DNA from: Actinobacillus vicugnae
Lineage (GTDB): Bacteria; Pseudomonadota; Gammaproteobacteria; Enterobacterales; Pasteurellaceae
DNA: 64,000 bases
Reading direction: 5' to 3'
Assembly: GCF_901687125.1 (NCBI RefSeq)
Contig: NZ_CABFJY010000047.1
Span: forward strand, 81,367-145,366
The notes under the pieces were generated by a model. It did no database searches. It worked only from the letters and a program-made list of their open reading frames with translations, and had not been told where the DNA came from. The translations under genes and the position numbers were made by a program. This document shows, piece after piece, positions 9,167 to 19,061 of this stretch. Each line of letters begins with the position of its first letter. The stretch's first letter is position 1.

Positions 9167-10174
9167 TTATTCGTCTAATTTGGCGATACCTAAATGCGCA
9201 TAGGTTCTGCTGGTCGCAATTCGCCCACGAGGTGTGCGCTGTAAAAAGCCTTGTTGAATTAAATAAGGCTCAAGTACATCTTCAATTGTGTCTCGTTCTT
9301 CGCCTATTGCTGCTGCTAAGTTATCTAACCCAACTGGGCCGCCATCAAAACGTTCTACAATTGCCTGTAACAGTTTTATGTCCATAAAATCAAAGCCTTC
9401 AGAATCCACATCAAGCATTGCAAGCGCCTGTTTGGCTATATCAGAAGTAATCACGCCGTTATTACGCACATCCGCATAATCACGTACGCGGCGTAATAAT
9501 CGGTTAGCAATACGTGGTGTACCTCTTGAACGGCGAGCAACTTCATAAGCACCATCTGCAGATAAATTGAGATTTAGACAATCTGCGCTGCGCTTTACAA
9601 TCGACGTTAAATCTTCTACTGAATAAAATTCTAAACGCTGAACAATACCAAAACGATCTCGCAATGGTGAGGTAAGCGATCCAGCTCGAGTGGTTGCACC
9701 AACTAAAGTAAACGGTGGTAAATCCAACTTAATTGAGCGAGCTGCAGGGCCTTCACCGATCATAATATCCAGCTGATAGTCTTCCATTGCAGGATACAAC
9801 ACTTCTTCAATCGCTGGCGATAAGCGGTGAATTTCATCAATAAATAACACATCGTAAGGTTCTAAATTGGTCAGCATTGCTGCCAAATCGCCAGCCTTTT
9901 CCAATACAGGCCCTGAAGTAGTACGAATATTTACGCCCATTTCATTCGCAACAATATTCGCTAAGGTCGTTTTTCCTAAACCTGGTGGGCCGAAAATCAA
10001 TAAGTGATCCAATGCCTCATCACGCAACTTTGCTGCTTTAATAAAGATTTCCATCTGCTCTCGCACCGAAGGCTGACCAACGTAATCGGCAAGCAATTTA
10101 GGACGAATTGCACGGTCAATCACTTCTTCCTCACGCTTTGGCGAGGCACTAATTATTCTATCTGCTTCAATCAT
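9167..10174 (-). CDS. ruvB: Holliday junction branch-migration ATPase RuvB
   Basis: A 335-residue AAA+ motor, full length for the family. Walker A is 'GPPGLGKTT', Walker B 'LFIDEIHRL', and the sensor/arginine-finger region follows '[18 protein letters not shown]'. The C-terminal winged-helix domain ends in 'TSRTYAHLG'. RuvB hexamers pump DNA through the RuvA-bound four-way junction during recombinational repair. The gene follows ruvA by 19 bp without its own clear ribosome site, which suggests coupled translation. ruvC is not adjacent. Confidence 0.98.
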   Translation of the reverse strand: MIEADRIISASPKREEEVIDRAIRPKLLADYVGQPSVREQMEIFIKAAKLRDEALDHLLIFGPPGLGKTTLANIVANEMGVNIRTTSGPVLEKAGDLAAMLTNLEPYDVLFIDEIHRLSPAIEEVLYPAMEDYQLDIMIGEGPAARSIKLDLPPFTLVGATTRAGSLTSPLRDRFGIVQRLEFYSVEDLTSIVKRSADCLNLNLSADGAYEVARRSRGTPRIANRLLRRVRDYADVRNNGVITSDIAKQALAMLDVDSEGFDFMDIKLLQAIVERFDGGPVGLDNLAAAIGEERDTIEDVLEPYLIQQGFLQRTPRGRIATSRTYAHLGIAKLDE

Positions 10175-10193
10175 TTGAGTTATGTATTGTGAA

Positions 10194-10799
10194 TTAAAGC
10201 GAAGCTTTTAATGCTTCACGAATTAATTGTTCGCTGGTTGCACCCACTTTATTAACTTTCTTAATCATTTTCTCTGCGTCTGCTAATTTATAGCCTAACG
10301 CTACTAGTGCATCTCGAGCTTCGTCAGCGGGGTCATGAGTATGTGTTGCAACAATGGTTTCAGTCGTATGTTCTTCAAAGAAATCACTTTGCGTGATACC
10401 TTTAAATTTACCTTTTAGCTCCACTAATAAACGTTCTGCTGTTTTACGCCCGATGCCAGGAATTTTAGTGAGTTTTGCCAATTCTTCATGCTCAACCGCA
10501 TTCGCAAACTGTGAAACCGACATTGCTGATAAAATAGCCAACGCTAATTTAGGACCTACACCATTGGTTTTGATCAATTCTCGGAATAACGTTCTATCTT
10601 GCTTTTGTGCAAAGCCAAATAATAAATGCGCATCTTCACGCACCACTAAATGCGTAAAAATTGAGGCTTGTTCACCCACTGGTGGCAAGCTGTAAAAACT
10701 GGTCATTGGCAATAACACTTCGTAGCCAACGCCTTGTACGTCAATCACCATTTCTGGTGGTTGCTTTTCAATAATTTTACCCTGTAATCTGCCGATCAT
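10194..10799 (-). CDS. ruvA: Holliday junction-binding protein RuvA
   Basis: 201 residues from ATG 10799 (MIGRLQGKI). A longer frame from a TTG at 10817 is unlikely because RuvA proteins begin with MIGRL. Domain I is the OB fold. Domain II has two helix-hairpin-helix motifs, seen in '[12 protein letters not shown]' and '[12 protein letters not shown]'. Domain III is the small RuvB-contacting domain, containing 'DALVALGY'. RuvA tetramers hold the junction open and load RuvB. Confidence 0.98.
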   Translation of the reverse strand: MIGRLQGKIIEKQPPEMVIDVQGVGYEVLLPMTSFYSLPPVGEQASIFTHLVVREDAHLLFGFAQKQDRTLFRELIKTNGVGPKLALAILSAMSVSQFANAVEHEELAKLTKIPGIGRKTAERLLVELKGKFKGITQSDFFEEHTTETIVATHTHDPADEARDALVALGYKLADAEKMIKKVNKVGATSEQLIREALKASL

Positions 10800-10894
10800 T
10801 GCTTTTATTCCAAACAAAAAAATTTACCCTAGCATATCAGAAAACTGTATGGAATAACAGGCTAACAAGCGGTCAAATTCAGTGAATTTTTTGC

Positions 10895-10922
10895 AAAAAA
10901 ATAGCCCTCTTACTTAGAGGGC
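10895..10922 (-). terminator. Hairpin terminator after potABC
   Basis: GCCCTCT at 10903-10909 pairs with AGAGGGC at 10916-10922. On the minus strand the stem is followed by a run of seven T residues. An uptake signal (10865-10873) lies immediately downstream. Confidence 0.8.
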
Positions 10923-10940
10923 CAGATTAATTAGATTAAT

Positions 10941-11708
10941 TTATGCTTTCTTTCTCAACACTAATTGGCTTAATAGCACCAAACTTAATGAGAAAATAAT
11001 CATCAATGTGGCTAGTGCATTTACTTCTGGCGTTACACCTGTTTTCACAAGCGAGAAGATTTTAAGCGGTAATACTTCATAGCTAGGGCTGGTTACAAAG
11101 GATGAAACCACCACATCATCTAATGAAATTGTAAAGCTTAACAACCAGCCTGAAATAATTGAAGGCAATGCAAGCGGCAAAATAATTTTACGTAAAATCG
11201 TGACTTCACTTGCGCCTAAATCTTTTGCTGCTTCTAACATTTTACCATCAAAATCACTTAAACGAGACGAAATAGTAATCACCACGTAAGGCAAACAGAA
11301 AGTAATATGCGCAATTAATAATGAAATAAAACCAAGTTGCACACCTAAAATCATAAATAGCACTAATAATGAAACTGCCATTACGATATCTGGCGACATC
11401 ATCACAATAAACAGTAAGCCTCCAACCATTTGTTTACCACGGAATTTATAGCGATATAGCGCAATTGATGTTAATGCACCTAAAATGGTCGAAAACGTTG
11501 CAGCAAAAAATGCAATCGTTAATGAATTCATGGTTGCGTGTACTAGCGTATCATTTGAGAATAAACGCTCATACCAGTTCCAGCTGAATCCTTTCCATTG
11601 CAAACCATAACGGTCTGCGTTAAATGAGTTTACTACCAAAATAATAATTGGAATATAAAGGTAAGCAAACACCACGAACATAAAAAAGTTTCTTAATGTC
11701 TTTTTCAT
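10941..11708 (-). CDS. potC: Spermidine/putrescine ABC transporter permease PotC
   Basis: A 255-residue six-helix inner-membrane permease. The EAA loop '[20 protein letters not shown]' region and the 'SFTISLDDVVVSSFV' block are typical of PotC. Its ATG overlaps the potB stop codon (TAATG), so translation is coupled. It ends the potABC operon. A potD binding-protein gene does not follow; the next gene downstream is ruvA, after a terminator. Confidence 0.95.
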   Translation of the reverse strand: MKKTLRNFFMFVVFAYLYIPIIILVVNSFNADRYGLQWKGFSWNWYERLFSNDTLVHATMNSLTIAFFAATFSTILGALTSIALYRYKFRGKQMVGGLLFIVMMSPDIVMAVSLLVLFMILGVQLGFISLLIAHITFCLPYVVITISSRLSDFDGKMLEAAKDLGASEVTILRKIILPLALPSIISGWLLSFTISLDDVVVSSFVTSPSYEVLPLKIFSLVKTGVTPEVNALATLMIIFSLSLVLLSQLVLRKKA

Positions 11709-12574
11709 TATTCAAGCTCCACCTTTTTATTTAATAATTTATTGGCACGGTAATAAACATATAACATTAATGCCATTAACACAGTTAATGCGATACTTAC
11801 TGCAGAACCTAATGCGAATTGGTTGGTATTTAAGAATAAGCTCTTAATAATATTACCAATTAATGGTGTTTTACCACCGCCTAATAAATCGGCAACATAG
11901 AACATACCCATCGCAGGTAACAATACTAATAAACAGCCTGCCACAATACCTGGCATAGTAAGTGGAATAGTTACTTTAACAAAACGTTGAAACGCATTCG
12001 CCCCTAAATCTTTTGCTGCCTCTAATAAACGACCGTCAATTTTCTCAATAGAAGAATAAAGCGGTAAAATCATAAATGGCAACAAGATATAAACTAAACC
12101 GAAAATAATCGCAAATTCAGAATTTAATAAACGAAGAGGCTCATTAATTAAACCAATTGCTAATAATGCTTCATTTAGTACACCTTTCACCCCAAGGAAA
12201 ATTTTAATTCCGTAAATACGAATGAGTGAGTTTGTCCAGAATGGCAGCACCACTAAAAACAGTAAAATCGGACGAAGTTTCACTGGCATTTTTGCAATAA
12301 TAAATGCAAATGGATAACCAATAATTAAACAGAAAAATGTTGCAATTGCAGACATTTTAAATGAGTTCCACAACACCGTTGCATAAGTGTCATTAAACAA
12401 CTGTTTATACGCTTCAAGACTAAATACAAAATCAACAAAGTATGCACTTTGGCGATTTTCTGTAAGAAAACTGATCAACAGAACCAATAAGTTCGGTACA
12501 AGTACAAAAAGTAATAACCAACCGAAGATAACTGAAACTGTTCCAGTTTGGAATTTGTTACTAGCAATCTTCAT
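11708..12574 (-). CDS. potB: Spermidine/putrescine ABC transporter permease PotB
   Basis: 288 residues from ATG 12574 (MKIASNKF). It matches E. coli PotB closely in blocks such as '[18 protein letters not shown]', '[17 protein letters not shown]' and the C-terminal 'LLNKKVELE'. A TTG-initiated frame at 12586 is less likely. The start lies inside the end of potA (14-bp overlap), so the three subunits are made together. Confidence 0.95.
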   Translation of the reverse strand: MKIASNKFQTGTVSVIFGWLLLFVLVPNLLVLLISFLTENRQSAYFVDFVFSLEAYKQLFNDTYATVLWNSFKMSAIATFFCLIIGYPFAFIIAKMPVKLRPILLFLVVLPFWTNSLIRIYGIKIFLGVKGVLNEALLAIGLINEPLRLLNSEFAIIFGLVYILLPFMILPLYSSIEKIDGRLLEAAKDLGANAFQRFVKVTIPLTMPGIVAGCLLVLLPAMGMFYVADLLGGGKTPLIGNIIKSLFLNTNQFALGSAVSIALTVLMALMLYVYYRANKLLNKKVELE

Positions 12575-13676
12575 TATTGAGTACAACCTCCCAGCCTTCG
12601 TGCCATGTTAATGCCACTTTTTGACCAACTTCGTGATCGATATTTGGATCATCTTCATTGAAGAATTCGCTCACTAATACGTTCATACCATTGTGATCTA
12701 ACTGTACGCTTGACTCTAATGTCATACCTTTATAGTTACGATCGATAATATGACCGATAATCGCTTTTGAGCTCTCATCTTCGTCTAATTCTTCAATGAC
12801 GATATCTTCTGGACGTAATAACACTTTCAGTTTCTGATTTGGCGCTACATCCATATCCTCAACCTTAATATTGCAAATACGACCTTCTACATTTGCTTTC
12901 ACATTACGTGCATCCACTCGCTCAATTACGGTAGCATCAAATACATTGATCTCACCGATAAAGCGAGCAACGAATAAGTTACTTGGTTCTTCGTAGATTT
13001 CACGCGGAGTACCGTCTTGCGCAATTTTACCGCCATTCATAACGATAATACGATCAGACATCGTTAATGCTTCTTCTTGATCGTGCGTAACGAAAATAAA
13101 GGTAATACCTAATTGGCGTTGTAATGCTTTTAACTCATTCTGCATTTCTTTACGCAATTTATAATCAAGTGCAGAAAGCGACTCATCGAGTAATAATACT
13201 TTTGGTTTATTCACTACTGCACGCGCAATGGCGATACGTTGTTGCTGACCACCAGAAAGTTGCGCAGGCTTTTGTTCTGCACGATCTTCTAAACGAACCA
13301 TACGTAATGCTTCCATTACACGAGGTTTGATTTGATCATTCGGCACTTTTTGCATACGTAAACCAAATGCAACGTTTTCGAAAATGGTCATATGTGGGAA
13401 TAACGCATAGCTTTGAAAAACAGTATTTACTGGGCGCTGTTCCGCAGGAATGTTAGATACATCTTGACCATCAAGAATGATTGAACCTTCAGTCAAATCT
13501 TCAAAACCAGCAATTAAACGTAATGCCGTTGTTTTACCACAACCTGAAGGACCTAAAATAGTCAAAAATTCACCATCATTAATGGTTAAATTTAAATCTT
13601 TAAGAATCGTTTTGCTACCATAACTTTTAGTAACATTGCGTAGTTCGATGATTGGTTTTTGTTCTAACTTTTCCAT
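12561..13676 (-). CDS. potA: Spermidine/putrescine ABC transporter ATPase PotA
   Basis: A 371-residue ATPase with Walker A 'GPSGCGKTT', signature 'LSGGQQQR', Walker B 'VLLLDES' and a C-terminal TOBE-type regulatory domain from about residue 290. It energises polyamine uptake through PotB and PotC. It is the first gene of the operon, with a GGGGG-rich ribosome site somewhat far from the ATG. The 230 bp upstream hold the promoter and a pair of uptake-like repeats. Confidence 0.96.
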   Translation of the reverse strand: MEKLEQKPIIELRNVTKSYGSKTILKDLNLTINDGEFLTILGPSGCGKTTALRLIAGFEDLTEGSIILDGQDVSNIPAEQRPVNTVFQSYALFPHMTIFENVAFGLRMQKVPNDQIKPRVMEALRMVRLEDRAEQKPAQLSGGQQQRIAIARAVVNKPKVLLLDESLSALDYKLRKEMQNELKALQRQLGITFIFVTHDQEEALTMSDRIIVMNGGKIAQDGTPREIYEEPSNLFVARFIGEINVFDATVIERVDARNVKANVEGRICNIKVEDMDVAPNQKLKVLLRPEDIVIEELDEDESSKAIIGHIIDRNYKGMTLESSVQLDHNGMNVLVSEFFNEDDPNIDHEVGQKVALTWHEGWEVVLNNEDC

Positions 13677-13909
13677 CTACTTTTGTATTCCCCCTAGGGC
13701 ATAAAATTAAAATGCAAAATCTGAATTATTTCAGGGCGAGTGCGTAATGAGATACGCTTAAAACTAACTGATAATGATATAGCGAACCACACAATTTTGA
13801 AAGCAAAAATTTGATTTTTAAGGCATTTATTTCAAACAAAAACCGCTTAACAAACGGTCAAATTTCAAAAATCTTTTGCAAACGGTTGCGCTAACGAGAA
13901 TAACAAAAA

Positions 13910-14206
13910 TTACAGCGATTGTAAGAAAGCAATTAAGCTTGGTTGTTGTTCTATCGCCGCTAATAATTTTCTTGCTGCACCATTGGGGGTACGTCTGCCG
14001 ATTTCCCAAGATTGCACCAAATTTGGGCTTACACCAAGTAGATGAGCAAATTCTGCTTGCTTCAAATGGAGCTGAGTGCGAATAGCTTTCGCATTCGGAA
14101 TTTTATGCATATAAATACGATGTGCAAGCACTTCCAGCCCTCCTTTTTCAATGGCGACCATTTGTTTTGCACTTTCGATTAAACGTTCAAATAACACTTT
14201 ATCCAT
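13910..14206 (-). CDS. XRE-type helix-turn-helix protein, NadS/HigA-like antitoxin without a visible toxin
   Basis: 98 residues from ATG 14206, supported by GAGGAG seven bases upstream. The N-terminal 'MDKVLFERLIESAKQMV' and the C-terminal HTH ('LKQAEFAHLLGVSPNLVQSW') match the NadS/HigA antitoxin type, which normally partners a RelE/HigB toxin gene in the same operon. No toxin-like frame lies on either side: rep is upstream and divergent, potA downstream. A likely operator with GTATAC and GTAC half-sites lies near 14257-14275. It is either an orphan regulator or a survivor of a lost toxin-antitoxin pair. Confidence 0.75.
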   Translation of the reverse strand: MDKVLFERLIESAKQMVAIEKGGLEVLAHRIYMHKIPNAKAIRTQLHLKQAEFAHLLGVSPNLVQSWEIGRRTPNGAARKLLAAIEQQPSLIAFLQSL

Positions 14207-14459
14207 TTTACTCCTCAACCATATTAACTACTGATTTCAACATTCATTTTTCTGCTTAGTATACGTACCCTGTACAAATTTTAACGACAGTTTGCTCGTT
14301 TTAGTGATGTTTATTTTATTTACACAATAAGCAATTTTGTTTTTTTCGATTTAGATCGCAAAATTTCAAAGAAATTAGACCGCTTGTTGCCTTTCCGCTA
14401 AAATAGCCGAGTTAAAAATGGCTAAAAACAGAGAAAAAATTAAAGAGTTCAGTCGATAA

Positions 14460-16478
14460 ATGAAATTAAATGATCAACAACAACAAGCGGTAGAATATGT
14501 AAAAGGGGCTTGCCTTGTATTGGCGGGCGCTGGTTCAGGTAAAACTCGTGTAATTATCAATAAAATTGCTCATCTGATTGCTCAGTGTGGCTATTCACCT
14601 AAACAAATCGCAGCAGTAACTTTTACTAACAAAGCCGCTCGAGAAATGCGTGAACGGGTAGCACATTCGATCGGTAAAGAAAACAGTAAAGGGCTTACCA
14701 TTTCCACTTTCCACACACTCGGTTTTGAAATTTTAAAACGAGAGTACAAATTGCTTGGTTTTAAAGCAGGCATGACGCTATTTGATGAACACGATCAACT
14801 TGCCTTACTCAAACATTTACTGCCAGAAAACGTTGCAGAGGATAAAGATTTACTTAAAGCGCTAATTTCTACTATTTCTAATTGGAAAAATGATTTACTT
14901 TCGCCTGAAAAAGTAATACTTCACTGCAAATCGGAGCAAGATCAGGTATTCTCACATTTTTATCAGCTCTACCAAAACCAGTTAAAAGCGTACAATGCAC
15001 TCGATTTTGATGATTTAATTATGCTACCCGTGCTACTTTTCCGCCAATTTCCTGAAGCCAAAGCACGTTGGCAACAAAAAGTCCGTTATCTATTAGTAGA
15101 TGAATATCAAGACACCAATACTAGCCAATATGAGCTGATTAAATTATTAGTGGGAAATGAAGCTAATTTCACCGTAGTTGGTGATGATGACCAGTCTATT
15201 TACTCTTGGCGTGGTGCAAAACCAGAAAATATGCAACGCCTGCGTGAAGATTTTGATCTGAAAGTGATTAAGCTTGAACAAAATTACCGTTCTAGCCAAC
15301 GTATTTTGCACTGTGCCAACATTTTGATTGATAACAACGATCATATTTTCCAAAAACGTTTGTTTTCAAATTTAGGTGAAGGCGAGAAATTAAACGTTAT
15401 TGAAGCCAAAAATGAAGATCACGAAGCGGAAAGAATTGTAGGGGAATTGATTGCCCATCGCTTTTCACACAAAACGAAGTACAAAGATTATGCAATTTTA
15501 TATCGAGGCAATCATCAATCTCGTTTGCTCGAAAAATTGCTGATGCAAAATCGAATCCCTTACAAAATCTCGGGTGGCACGTCGTTTTTCGCACGCGCTG
15601 AAATCAAAGATATGATGGCATATTTACGTTTGGTGGTAAATCAAGATGATGATGCCGCATTTTTACGTATTGTAAATACGCCAAAACGTGAAATTGGTGC
15701 GGTAACGCTTGAAAAATTAGGGTTATTGGCAAACGAAAAACAAATCCGTTTATTTGAAGCGATTTTTGATTTTGAGCTGATTCAACGTCTTACGCCAAAG
15801 CCTTACCAAGCGCTACAAGATTTTGCCCGTTGGATTGTTGAAATTGCTGACCAAGCGGAACGAGCAGACCCGATTGAGGCAGTCAAAGATTTACTTGCCA
15901 AAATTCAATACGAAGCCTATTTATACGAAACGGCAACCTCGCCTAAAGCGGCTGAGATGCAAAGCCGTAACATCCAAACCCTCTTTGAGTGGGTGCAAGG
16001 TATGCTAGAAGGTGATGAAATTGAAGAACCGATGACTTTAGTACAAGTGGTTAATCGCTTGACCCTGCGGGATATGTTAGAACGAGGTGAGGACGACGAT
16101 GAAGCAGAGCAAGTACAACTGATGACGCTCCATGCTTCAAAAGGCTTGGAGTTTCCGCACGTTTTCTTGGTTGGTATGGAAGAAGGCATTTTGCCGCACC
16201 AAACCAGTCTGGATGAAGATAATGTGGAAGAAGAACGTCGCTTGGCTTATGTCGGCATTACCCGTGCGCAACAAACACTCACCTTTTCACTCTGCAAAGA
16301 ACGACGTCAGTATGGTGAAATAATTAAACCTGAGCCAAGCCGTTTCTTACTCGAATTACCGCAAGATGATTTAGTTTGGGAAAGTGAAAAACCTAAAATG
16401 ACCGAAGCACAACAAGTGGAAAAAACTTCTGCTAATATTGCAAATATTATGGCTATGCTAAAAGCCAATAGAAAGTAA
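14460..16478 (+). CDS. rep: ATP-dependent DNA helicase Rep
   Basis: A 672-residue superfamily 1A helicase, the length of E. coli Rep (673). Motif I is 'GAGSGKTRV' near residue 24, motif II 'VDEYQDTN', motif III '[14 protein letters not shown]', and motif VI '[11 protein letters not shown]'. Rep removes proteins ahead of the replisome and restarts stalled forks, moving 3' to 5'. It can be told from UvrD by the conserved N-terminal '[14 protein letters not shown]' and the short C-terminus. It is a single gene with its own terminator. Confidence 0.96.
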   Translation: MKLNDQQQQAVEYVKGACLVLAGAGSGKTRVIINKIAHLIAQCGYSPKQIAAVTFTNKAAREMRERVAHSIGKENSKGLTISTFHTLGFEILKREYKLLGFKAGMTLFDEHDQLALLKHLLPENVAEDKDLLKALISTISNWKNDLLSPEKVILHCKSEQDQVFSHFYQLYQNQLKAYNALDFDDLIMLPVLLFRQFPEAKARWQQKVRYLLVDEYQDTNTSQYELIKLLVGNEANFTVVGDDDQSIYSWRGAKPENMQRLREDFDLKVIKLEQNYRSSQRILHCANILIDNNDHIFQKRLFSNLGEGEKLNVIEAKNEDHEAERIVGELIAHRFSHKTKYKDYAILYRGNHQSRLLEKLLMQNRIPYKISGGTSFFARAEIKDMMAYLRLVVNQDDDAAFLRIVNTPKREIGAVTLEKLGLLANEKQIRLFEAIFDFELIQRLTPKPYQALQDFARWIVEIADQAERADPIEAVKDLLAKIQYEAYLYETATSPKAAEMQSRNIQTLFEWVQGMLEGDEIEEPMTLVQVVNRLTLRDMLERGEDDDEAEQVQLMTLHASKGLEFPHVFLVGMEEGILPHQTSLDEDNVEEERRLAYVGITRAQQTLTFSLCKERRQYGEIIKPEPSRFLLELPQDDLVWESEKPKMTEAQQVEKTSANIANIMAMLKANRK

Positions 16479-16496
16479 TATTTCTTTCTTTTTATC

Positions 16497-16520
16497 AGGG
16501 CGAAAACCTTCGCCCTTCTC
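16497..16520. terminator. Bidirectional hairpin terminator
   Basis: AGGGCGAA (16497-16504) pairs with TTCGCCCT (16509-16516), with flanking A/T tracts, between convergent rep and the TatD-type gene. Confidence 0.8.
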
Positions 16521-16525
16521 TTTAT

Positions 16526-17272
16526 CTAGCCATAGAGTCGCTGATGATTCTGCATAATTTGTAAATAAATTTCCCTCTCCGATTCTGCTCTAAGTTTCGC
16601 TAATTGCTCTAATATTGCTTGTAATTGTTGCGAAATTGTCGCAGTTTCTAACCCAGCATGCAGCCAAGGGCTATCAGTTTCAATCAATAAACGCTCAAGC
16701 GGTAATTTTTGTGCCACTTTTTGCGTTTTAGTATTCCATAAAACATCAGGCGTCACGCTCGCAAAATAAGGTGTTTGTAAGAAATGCTCGAGAGAAATAT
16801 CATCGGTTTTAAACCAATGAAAATGCGCTTGCTGAATTTGATATTTTTCTAGTAAATCAAGCATTATCAGCACATCATCATATACAATATGCAAATTTAG
16901 CGGTAAATTTAACCGCTTACTAAGCATAACAAATCTTTCTAGTAATTGGATATAGGGCTGATAATCCAAATGAGGATGCTGACGTTTAAGATAATGCGGT
17001 AGCCCAACTTCACCAATAGCGGTCAAATTTTGTCGATTTTCGACAATCCAATTAAATAGCGCTTGATGCTGTTTGTCATCCATTAAAGCTTGTTCAGGGT
17101 GAAAACCTGCCGCAATCTGGATTTTCGGAAACCTCTGCTTTAACTTTAATAACTTTTCCGCACTCGCCAAATCCGTACTCACTGCCAACAATCCATTCAA
17201 TAGAGGATCATTTACAATCTGTATGATTTGGTTTTCACTAAGCTGATCTAAATGAATATGGCTATCAAACAT
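16526..17272 (-). CDS. TatD-family metal-dependent deoxyribonuclease/hydrolase
   Basis: A 248-residue TIM-barrel hydrolase. Metal ligands typical of TatD are visible: the N-terminal HxH at residues 5-7 ('SHIHLD'), the bridging glutamate in 'AIGEVGL', two further histidines in 'LHIVYDD' and 'HFHWF', and the final aspartate in 'ETDSPWL'. It resembles the YjjV branch more than TatD itself by its short length. Proteins of this family are 3'-5' exonucleases or hydrolases of uncertain substrate. Confidence 0.88.
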   Translation of the reverse strand: MFDSHIHLDQLSENQIIQIVNDPLLNGLLAVSTDLASAEKLLKLKQRFPKIQIAAGFHPEQALMDDKQHQALFNWIVENRQNLTAIGEVGLPHYLKRQHPHLDYQPYIQLLERFVMLSKRLNLPLNLHIVYDDVLIMLDLLEKYQIQQAHFHWFKTDDISLEHFLQTPYFASVTPDVLWNTKTQKVAQKLPLERLLIETDSPWLHAGLETATISQQLQAILEQLAKLRAESEREIYLQIMQNHQRLYG

Positions 17273-17399
17273 TTTTCGTTTTCTACTGAGAAAGAATTAA
17301 AAAAAGCGGTGTAATTTTGCGGTATTATGTAACAGTTGCATAAAGACCTAAAACGCAATAATAGTTAAGCTCTCTATGACATAATTTTATACATGGAGA

Positions 17400-17840
17400 T
17401 TTTTTATAGCAAATCTACACTATTATTCCATCATCCACCGTAAAATAGACACACTTAAACGTAAGATTAAACATTTTACCAAAAGCCGAGATGATGCACT
17501 AAAGAAAATTCAAATTCTTGGAGATACCCAGTTCATTCTTAATCCAAACAACGATAACTATTTTCTGAATACTTACGAACCGATTGAAGCACTTGAAACT
17601 GTTTTTCTTAAAAATAGTCTGTTAAAACAATCCTCGAATAAATTAGTGTCAGAAATAATGAAAAAGCACCCTAACCAATGGATTTCAACGAGAGAGATAG
17701 TTAAGAAGGTGTTTGAATTAGAAAAGTTAGAATTTGATGAAATTTTATATCAGCCGATTCGCAATAGTGTTTCAGGCGTACTTACGACGACAGCAAGAAA
17801 GGGAGATTTTGAGAAGTCGCCGTTCGGATTTCGATCCTGA
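17400..17840 (+). CDS. Hypothetical small protein without a clear ATG start
   Basis: An open frame of 146 codons runs from after a TAA near 17382 to TGA 17838-17840. It contains no ATG before codon 87. The first conventional start is GTG 17646 (64 residues), but the upstream frame has natural coding character: a basic stretch 'KIDTLKRKIKHFTKSRDDALKK', then 'GDTQFILNP'. A GGAG lies just before ATA 17406, a rare start codon. The C-terminal part ('NQWISTREIVKKVFELEKLEFDE') looks like a small winged-helix fold. The 3' end runs straight into a toxin remnant on the other strand, so the C-terminus may be non-native. I do not recognise the gene; its 5' end may be broken. Confidence 0.4.
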   Translation, partial: FFIANLHYYSIIHRKIDTLKRKIKHFTKSRDDALKKIQILGDTQFILNPNNDNYFLNTYEPIEALETVFLKNSLLKQSSNKLVSEIMKKHPNQWISTREIVKKVFELEKLEFDEILYQPIRNSVSGVLTTTARKGDFEKSPFGFRS

Positions 17841-17937
17841 AGCAAAGGGAAATGTGCCACCTTTGTAGCGTGCTTCTTGCCAAATACCAAATTCAAACAA
17901 TGCCCCTACTGCTGTGATTGCTAAATTAGTCTTCCAT
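17821..17937 (-). pseudogene. Remnant of a second VasX-like toxin C-terminal region
   Basis: The minus strand reads 'LAITAVGALFEFGIWQEAR' followed by 'YKGGTFPFAS'. This matches the 992-residue toxin's 'TVFAGIGALIELGSWYEAQ' followed by 'YQGDRISMRAS', which lies just before its membrane segments. Identity is clear at GAL.E.G.W.EA.Y. Both flanks are cut: upstream by a TAA near 17937, downstream by the small plus-strand gene. It is not a copy of the intact toxin, since many positions differ, so it derives from a diverged relative. Confidence 0.6.
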
Positions 17938-17995
17938 TACGTTAAATAAGCGGTGTATTTTAAAAACATTTTTACACCTCATTATCCAAATCTTC
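17925..17995. repeat. Direct repeat, copy 1, downstream boundary of the immunity-gene duplication
   Basis: About 65 bp from 'TTAGTCTTCCATTACG' through the C-terminal codons of the first membrane gene recur at 18991-19061 with only a few changes. The unit of tandem duplication is therefore about 1.07 kb and includes the 3' flank. Confidence 0.8.
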
Positions 17996-18952
17996 GGCAG
18001 TATGTTTTTTATTAATGGCTTTTTGCTCATTTTGTATATGCTTAAACCAATCCGCTTTCTGCTGAGGGTTTTGTTTTTGCCAAAGTTCAACCGCTTTATC
18101 TAACGCTCGCTCGGCTTTTTTACGATTAAAGGGAATTGGTGGTGCAAATGCATTGCAGAACATAATCTTAAATTTTGAACCACATACTTTATAGTGATTA
18201 CCGATATAGTGTAAAAACTCGGGGTCATCTTCGGTTAAATAAGCACGAATAGCATTGAGAATATCTATATTATGCTCGGGCATCGGTGTCGGGTAAACGC
18301 CAAAATAGCCACCTGTGATTCCCTTAGTTTGATAATCTTTGATCATCATATGCAAGGAAAAGCGTTTATGTTCTCCAAAAGCATACAAGCCAAATAAACT
18401 ATAATTTATGCCACTAAGTGGATCACCATTTGGTGGAATATAAGCAATAGAATGTGATCCACAAAGAGATTGCCAATAAATTAGGCGTTTTTTGCGGTTT
18501 ACTCTTAATCCTCTAGGGCGAGGGAGGAAAAAAAGAATGATGATAACAGGAAACCACCACATTCCTAAAATCAAATTTTTTAAAGGTGCCTTAGGCATAA
18601 TGTCTTGCTTATATTCGTCATAAGAGCTTGGTGGTTCTACAGAATTATCATTTTGGGCTTGTGCTCTATTGTATTGATAAGCCGCGATTTCCTTGTATTG
18701 CTCATATTGCTCTCTTGCTCTTTTATCTGGCTGAAATGCCCAATCATAATCTCTCTGAATACCTCTAATAATCGATTCAAAAGGCTTTTCACCATAAGTA
18801 GCACTAAGATAACTACCATAAAAAAACATTGCTATAAATAGTGCTCTAAAAAATCCTCGAATATAACCGTCAAGCAGTGAATGCCTTATTTCAATTTCAT
18901 CATTTCCTCGCTTACGAATAGAATAGCTTAATGCTTTGTATTTCTTTTTCAT
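17972..18952 (-). CDS. Putative immunity membrane protein, copy 2 (distal)
   Basis: A 326-residue protein with two predicted membrane segments: about residues 30-50 ('GFFRALFIAMFFYGSYLSA') and 128-142 ('MWWFPVIIILFFLP'). The positively charged N-terminus and the 'RPRGLRVNRKKR' after helix 2 put both ends in the cytoplasm and the loop (about 55-125) in the periplasm. It is nearly identical to its neighbour (19038-20009) over the first 60 and last 180 residues, but the periplasmic loop is unrelated in sequence. It lies downstream of a VasX-like pore-forming toxin whose known immunity proteins (TsiV2) are also membrane proteins. The immunity role is inferred. The start has an AGGTG ribosome site. 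Confidence 0.7.
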   Translation of the reverse strand: MKKKYKALSYSIRKRGNDEIEIRHSLLDGYIRGFFRALFIAMFFYGSYLSATYGEKPFESIIRGIQRDYDWAFQPDKRAREQYEQYKEIAAYQYNRAQAQNDNSVEPPSSYDEYKQDIMPKAPLKNLILGMWWFPVIIILFFLPRPRGLRVNRKKRLIYWQSLCGSHSIAYIPPNGDPLSGINYSLFGLYAFGEHKRFSLHMMIKDYQTKGITGGYFGVYPTPMPEHNIDILNAIRAYLTEDDPEFLHYIGNHYKVCGSKFKIMFCNAFAPPIPFNRKKAERALDKAVELWQKQNPQQKADWFKHIQNEQKAINKKHTAEDLDNEV

Positions 18953-18984
18953 TATTCACCTGTGTTACCCCGTACTAGCGTACG

Positions 18985-19061
18985 GGGTTGATTAGTCTTC
19001 CATTACGTTAAATAAGCGGTGTATTTTAAAAGCATTTTTACACCTCATTATCCAAACCTTC
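18985..19061. repeat. Direct repeat, copy 2, between the tandem membrane genes
   Basis: Second copy of the 17925-17995 repeat, starting 'TTAGTCTTCCATTACG', at the 3' end of the proximal membrane gene. Confidence 0.8.
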
